DNA of 64,000 bases. Origin: Trichoplax adhaerens (Eukaryota > Placozoa > Uniplacotomia > Trichoplacea > Trichoplacidae). Shown piece by piece: positions 61,379 through 64,000 of the stretch. The stretch covers positions 1,670,628 to 1,734,627 of the forward strand of contig NW_002060943.1 in NCBI RefSeq assembly GCF_000150275.1. The letters run 5' to 3'. The notes below the pieces were generated by a model. It saw nothing but the letters and a program-made list of their open reading frames with translations. It had not been told where the DNA came from and did no database searches. Position 1 is the stretch's first letter; every line of letters starts with the position of its first letter. The translations under genes and the position numbers were made by a program.

Positions 61379-64000
61379 GGTGATCATGCCTGCTTGTTTA
61401 ACACTTTATTTCATGATTTCATTTAAATTTCAGTTTACTTCAGTATTTTGCCACGATTATTGAGGTAATTTAAAGTTATTTTACCGTATTATCATTTAAG
61501 CTAACTGTAATAGCGATTACCGCTAACGATTGATGATACTGTACTGTATGATAGCTTTTATTAATTTTTAAAATATTGCATAACAAGCATTAGCAAATAC
61601 AACTTATGTTGAGAAGGTCAATATCAACTCTAATGAATTGGCATTAACATTCTATTATTCCCCCGTGGAAACAGATTCGGCGATTAATTGTAGTAACAGC
61701 TGTCACATCGGAATAACCTGTATAGGATCAACCGGTGTCATCAAAATTTTATTAATTAAACTGAAATATAACTTTACTCTACATATCTCAATGTCATATT
61801 GCATGTTTGCAGAAGTAGCAGGTTTACGAGTACAAGTGCAAGGAAAAGCAGATTTCATAATGCTTAAAATAATCCAATACTATTCTAATTCAAGTTTGTA
61901 GATATATCTGCCCCAGATTTAGTAACACTAATAAAAATCACTTACTGGATACGATCCAAATGATACGTTATGTGTCAATTTTTGTAATAAGCACTGCTCC
62001 ATGATCTAGTTCATTTAATCGTATTTACTTACCAAAGATGTAGTGGGCTGATACCATATTGTGCCTAATTATTAAAATATTAACAGATGGCTTACGGCAT
62101 GTAATAACTTTATAGATCCTGTATGATGAAATTAGGCAGACTTTATTGGAATACACCAATACGCTACCATCCTGCTTGTCTTCATGACTGGATAATCGCT
62201 GTATTGCAAATGTTTCTTAGAGCAAATATGAATCAGATTCAATATCAACAATAATAACGAGATATGGATGCATGTATCATACCATCATATGGTAGATACT
62301 TTCAAGTTCAATATTGCAATCAAACCGATAACTTTAATTCACTACTTTAGGCTTTAAAATTTCGACTGTAAAATTTATACTGGTTGCTAAAAATAGATCT
62401 ATTACTATAGTCATACATAATCTGATTTATTATTTAATATAAAATCGCGTATTTAACCTGCGCTTCGAGATAATCTCTTTCTAATTTATACTAAAATAGA
62501 TAGATTTGTAGCCCTGAATAGTCTACAAGTGACGACATTATAGCATTATATTGGATTAGCGTGATTTAATTCTACCATCTGTGTAGTGAAATTAATTCAA
62601 CAAAACTGTTCAAGGAATAAACTAATTTTTAATCTTCAGTGTTCTGAACAACGTTATTAAAATCTATATCTTTCTATACTATATATGTAATTCATGTGTA
62701 CTAGTTATAATATAAGTGATTGTAATACATATATCTATGTTACCTATAAATTTATATTGATGTACAATTAAAAAAAGTGTAGTGCTACCACTGTATTAAA
62801 GTACTGCTCTGTGGCTTAGCATTACGTTATATAAAATTAATATATCGCTGACGCATAACGTATATCATAAGACGAGTATTCAATATACATTTGGAAATTT
62901 AATAGCAATTAGATTCTTAAATTGGTTAGCAAAGTTGTTTTCCGAGTATCTCAAGCTGGAAGTGGCCACCATCTTGTACGCATATACGCGTATATCGTAT
63001 AAGATGATAATATGATCAATGATTACGTTATCACGTTGTATCACTAAAGTGGTTATCATTTTAATTGCGTTTATTCAGTGAATGTTAGTTGAAAATCAAA
63101 TTTTTCTTACATATAATTTCTACGAATAATTTACCTTTAAAGCAAAAATTCCCGAAAAATAGATCGCTAAACATTAGAATTTTACTTTCCTGTACCATTT
63201 CATAGCACAGAATTATCATTATGTACGCGGTTAAAATTCATTTTCTTTAATGATTAAGATATTTGCGATTTGGTGTAGATTTTTGAAAGTGTACTGAATG
63301 CACTGAGTGACTTATTGCAGTAATTAAAGAAGATTTACGACGTTGACTACGTGGATCACTAATACTAAGCGATAAGCAGATACCATTCCACCACAATTAA
63401 ATTGTGACAGCTGTAGCTGCATATGACATCCAAGTAATACTGTAGCATAGAAATTGTTACATAAATTGCACAAGCCTTCACGATTAAAACCGGAATGTAT
63501 CAGTCTCTCCTCAATTGAGCAAATCTAATATGATTTATCTTCCCAACAAACCTCAGAAAATAAAGGATTACTAGCCTAATTATTTTGAGGTTCGCTAGAA
63601 TCACATTCCATCTCACACATAGTTCTATTATAATTATAAATAAGTTTTAAGTTTTATAGCGATCGTTCCCTTTGCAAATCAAGTGGCATTTCAGTAGAAA
63701 TTAGCATGTTGTACCGTAACTTAATTATTATAGTGACAAATAGTTATAGTATAGTCGTTGTTGACAATAAGGGGAAGTTAGTTCAGCCAAGGGACTGCGA
63801 TATTTTAGTCGTACCTAGGGGTATTTATTTAATCCTCTAAAAGTATATACATATGTACATTTCTCGTTCAAGGAATTAGCATTGAGATCTTAAGTCAGCT
63901 TAAACTCATTCATTCGAATTTGTGCAGCCTTTATCCACTTAAGAATGAATGATTAGTGATATAAAGGGAATTTGCTGCATATTATTGGCCAAAAGATGAC
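61379..64000. other. gene-free stretch to the window end
   Basis: No supported exon on either strand. The plus-strand open frame 61638-61901 has no domain signature. No tandem array is evident. Confidence 0.35.

Noticed and set aside
1-64000. tRNA, rRNA, CRISPR array, intact transposase, reverse transcriptase or integrated virus
   Set aside because: I looked for tRNA B-box-like sequences, regular short repeats with unique spacers, and polymerase or transposase motifs, and found none convincing.

Overview
The window looks like nuclear DNA from an early-branching animal. It is AT-rich, its genes are split by short GT-AG introns, and it carries metazoan families (a group B Sox factor, a four-finger Muscleblind protein, a haem-binding guanylate cyclase and a CD38-type ADP-ribosyl cyclase). 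A placozoan such as Trichoplax or Hoilungia is my best inference, not something the sequence proves. I saw no tRNA, rRNA, CRISPR array or intact transposase.

Four genes can be rebuilt exon by exon with matching intron phases. (1) 2311-5399, minus: a 327-residue ADP-ribosyl cyclase in seven exons, with a signal peptide and a C-terminal membrane helix. (2) 25421-27484, minus: a 255-residue SoxB factor in two exons. (3) 41793-47913, plus: a 665-residue soluble guanylate cyclase in seven exons, with an H-NOX haem domain and a complete set of catalytic residues. (4) 50103-55865, minus: a 354-residue Muscleblind RNA-binding protein in six coding exons. Three weaker gene models (10.45-11.02 kb minus, 17.07-17.74 kb plus, 59.43-59.89 kb plus) and one possible terminal exon (61.23-61.38 kb plus) are offered as candidates only.

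Layout: 0-2.3 kb is gene-free with diverged repeats. 2.3-5.4 kb is the cyclase gene, with a tandem repeat in its first intron. 5.4-8.5 kb is gene-free and holds a repeated element. 8.5-15.2 kb carries three unrelated, diverged satellite-like arrays with periods of about 165/327, 100 and 113 bp. 15.2-25.4 kb is mostly empty. 25.4-27.5 kb is SoxB. 27.5-41.8 kb is a long gene-free stretch upstream of SoxB with G12/C12 runs, inverted repeats and many Sox-type motifs. 41.8-47.9 kb is the guanylate cyclase. 48-50 kb is intergenic with an AAT microsatellite. 50.1-55.9 kb is Muscleblind. 56.7-57.9 kb is GC-richer, probably the Muscleblind promoter or 5' leader, followed by a tandem array of about 193 bp units. 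The rest is largely gene-free.

Two genes belong to second-messenger pathways: cyclic ADP-ribose/calcium and NO/cGMP. The other two are developmental regulators of transcription (SoxB) and splicing (Muscleblind). The most notable large-scale point is that SoxB and Muscleblind lie about 23 kb apart. In humans all three MBNL genes share chromosomes with SoxB genes, which suggests a very old linkage.
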